13,924 nt of DNA. Origin: Promethearchaeota archaeon (GTDB taxonomy: Archaea > Asgardarchaeota > Lokiarchaeia > Sigynarchaeales > MK-D1). The notes under the pieces are model-generated. The model was given only the letters and a program-made list of their open reading frames with translations. It did no database searches and had not been told where the DNA came from. The DNA lies in contig JAEOUK010000418.1 of assembly GCA_016839385.1 (NCBI GenBank), forward strand, positions 1 to 13,924, read 5' to 3'. Position 1 is the first letter of the stretch. The number at the start of each line of letters is the position of its first letter. This document shows, one piece after another, positions 13,459 through 13,924 of the stretch. The translations under genes and the position numbers were made by a program.

Positions 13459-13924
13459 TTGAGTGCAGGGAAAATTATTGCTTTTCATTCATACAAAGGT
13501 GGAACTGGAAAAACAACAGTCATAACAAACCTTGCCGCACGTCTTGCTATGATTGGCAAGAGGGTTTGTCTCTTAGATTTTGATTTGTATGCTCCAAGTT
13601 TATCTACCTACTTTCAAAAAAAACCAGAACTTTATTTGAATAGTCTACTTGCAGGTGAGGCTGAAATCTCTGATGTTCTTGTTGATTTAAGCTCTGAACT
13701 GGGATTAAATGGAAAGCTTTTCCTTGGTTTTTCAAGTCCAAATAAAGATTGCATTCACGAAATTGAGATTAGACATGACATGAAATGGCAAATCAAGGCC
13801 TTGAAACGAGTTATCGCAGCAAAAAAAGAGTTGTTCTCAAAATATAAAATCGACTACCTTTTTATTGACACTAGTCCAGGTGTCAGATACTGGTCTATAA
13901 ATACAATAGCAATAGCCGATATCC
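13459..13924 (+). CDS. MinD/ParA-family ATPase, 3' end outside the window
   Basis: Translation from TTG 13459 gives 155 residues before the edge. FHSYKGGTGKTT (residues 9-20) is the deviant Walker A motif of the ParA/MinD group, with the signature Lys13 and Lys18. LLDFDLYAPS is the A' motif, and YLFIDTSPG is Walker B. The family forms ATP-bound dimers that position plasmids, chromosomes, membrane complexes or flagella. The middle segment, with a two-helix linker before Walker B, resembles stand-alone archaeal members rather than plasmid ParA with an N-terminal DNA-binding domain. It is 40 bp downstream of the MFS gene but has its own TATA-like box. The target is unknown from what is visible. 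Confidence 0.85.
   Translation, partial: MSAGKIIAFHSYKGGTGKTTVITNLAARLAMIGKRVCLLDFDLYAPSLSTYFQKKPELYLNSLLAGEAEISDVLVDLSSELGLNGKLFLGFSSPNKDCIHEIEIRHDMKWQIKALKRVIAAKKELFSKYKIDYLFIDTSPGVRYWSINTIAIADI

Noticed and set aside
1..13924. CRISPR array, tRNA, rRNA, insertion sequence or attachment site
   Set aside because: I saw no regularly spaced repeats, no cloverleaf-like sequence, no transposase motifs and no direct-repeat pair at plausible island ends.

Overview
The window is very probably archaeal. Signs are leaderless-type promoters (TATA-like boxes about 26 bp before start codons), frequent TTG starts with G-rich Shine-Dalgarno sequences, a geranylgeranyl-reductase-family flavoprotein, an FrhB-type (coenzyme F420) iron-sulfur protein, and a small protein resembling the archaeal PDCD5 family. 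The DNA is AT-rich except at the far left. The paired transporters and the MinD/ParA-type ATPase suggest an uncultured lineage such as Bathyarchaeia, but the sequence alone does not prove this. It reads as an accessory region rather than a housekeeping block.

Layout. At the left edge is the tail of a probable OsmC-family protein with a hairpin terminator, then a tiny zinc-ribbon gene (320-442). An AT-rich stretch follows with a frameshifted remnant of a PIN-domain gene (530-775). Next is a tight two-gene operon: a radical SAM/SPASM enzyme (819-1910) and an FrhB-like protein (1914-2915). A convergent MFS transporter (3004-4272) follows. Then come an 84-residue small protein ending in two cysteines and a C-terminal tryptophan (4560-4814) and, convergent to it across a shared hairpin, a polyprenyl-synthase-like protein with a degenerate second Asp-rich motif (4854-5900). 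A geranylgeranyl reductase homologue (6103-7194) is divergent from the latter. The right half holds two related cytosolic-looking subtilases (7353-8810 and 9873-11390) flanking an unrecognised 301-residue helical protein (8813-9718), two small minus-strand genes, a second MFS transporter paralogous to the first (12180-13418), and the start of a MinD/ParA-type ATPase running off the edge.

How it may work together (inference). A small protein with a Cys/Trp-rich C-terminus sits among a prenyl-synthase homologue, a prenyl-chain reductase homologue, a SPASM radical SAM enzyme with a redox partner, exporter-type MFS proteins and proteases. This parallels the bacterial ComQ/ComX pair, where a divergent polyprenyl synthase attaches an isoprenoid to a C-terminal-region tryptophan. 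The working hypothesis is an undescribed archaeal prenylated and/or radical-SAM-modified peptide (RiPP-like) locus. The competing explanation is ordinary archaeal lipid genes beside an unrelated PDCD5-like protein.

The second subtilase appears to start at an ATT codon: the reading frame upstream of its first ATG matches the N-terminus of its paralogue.
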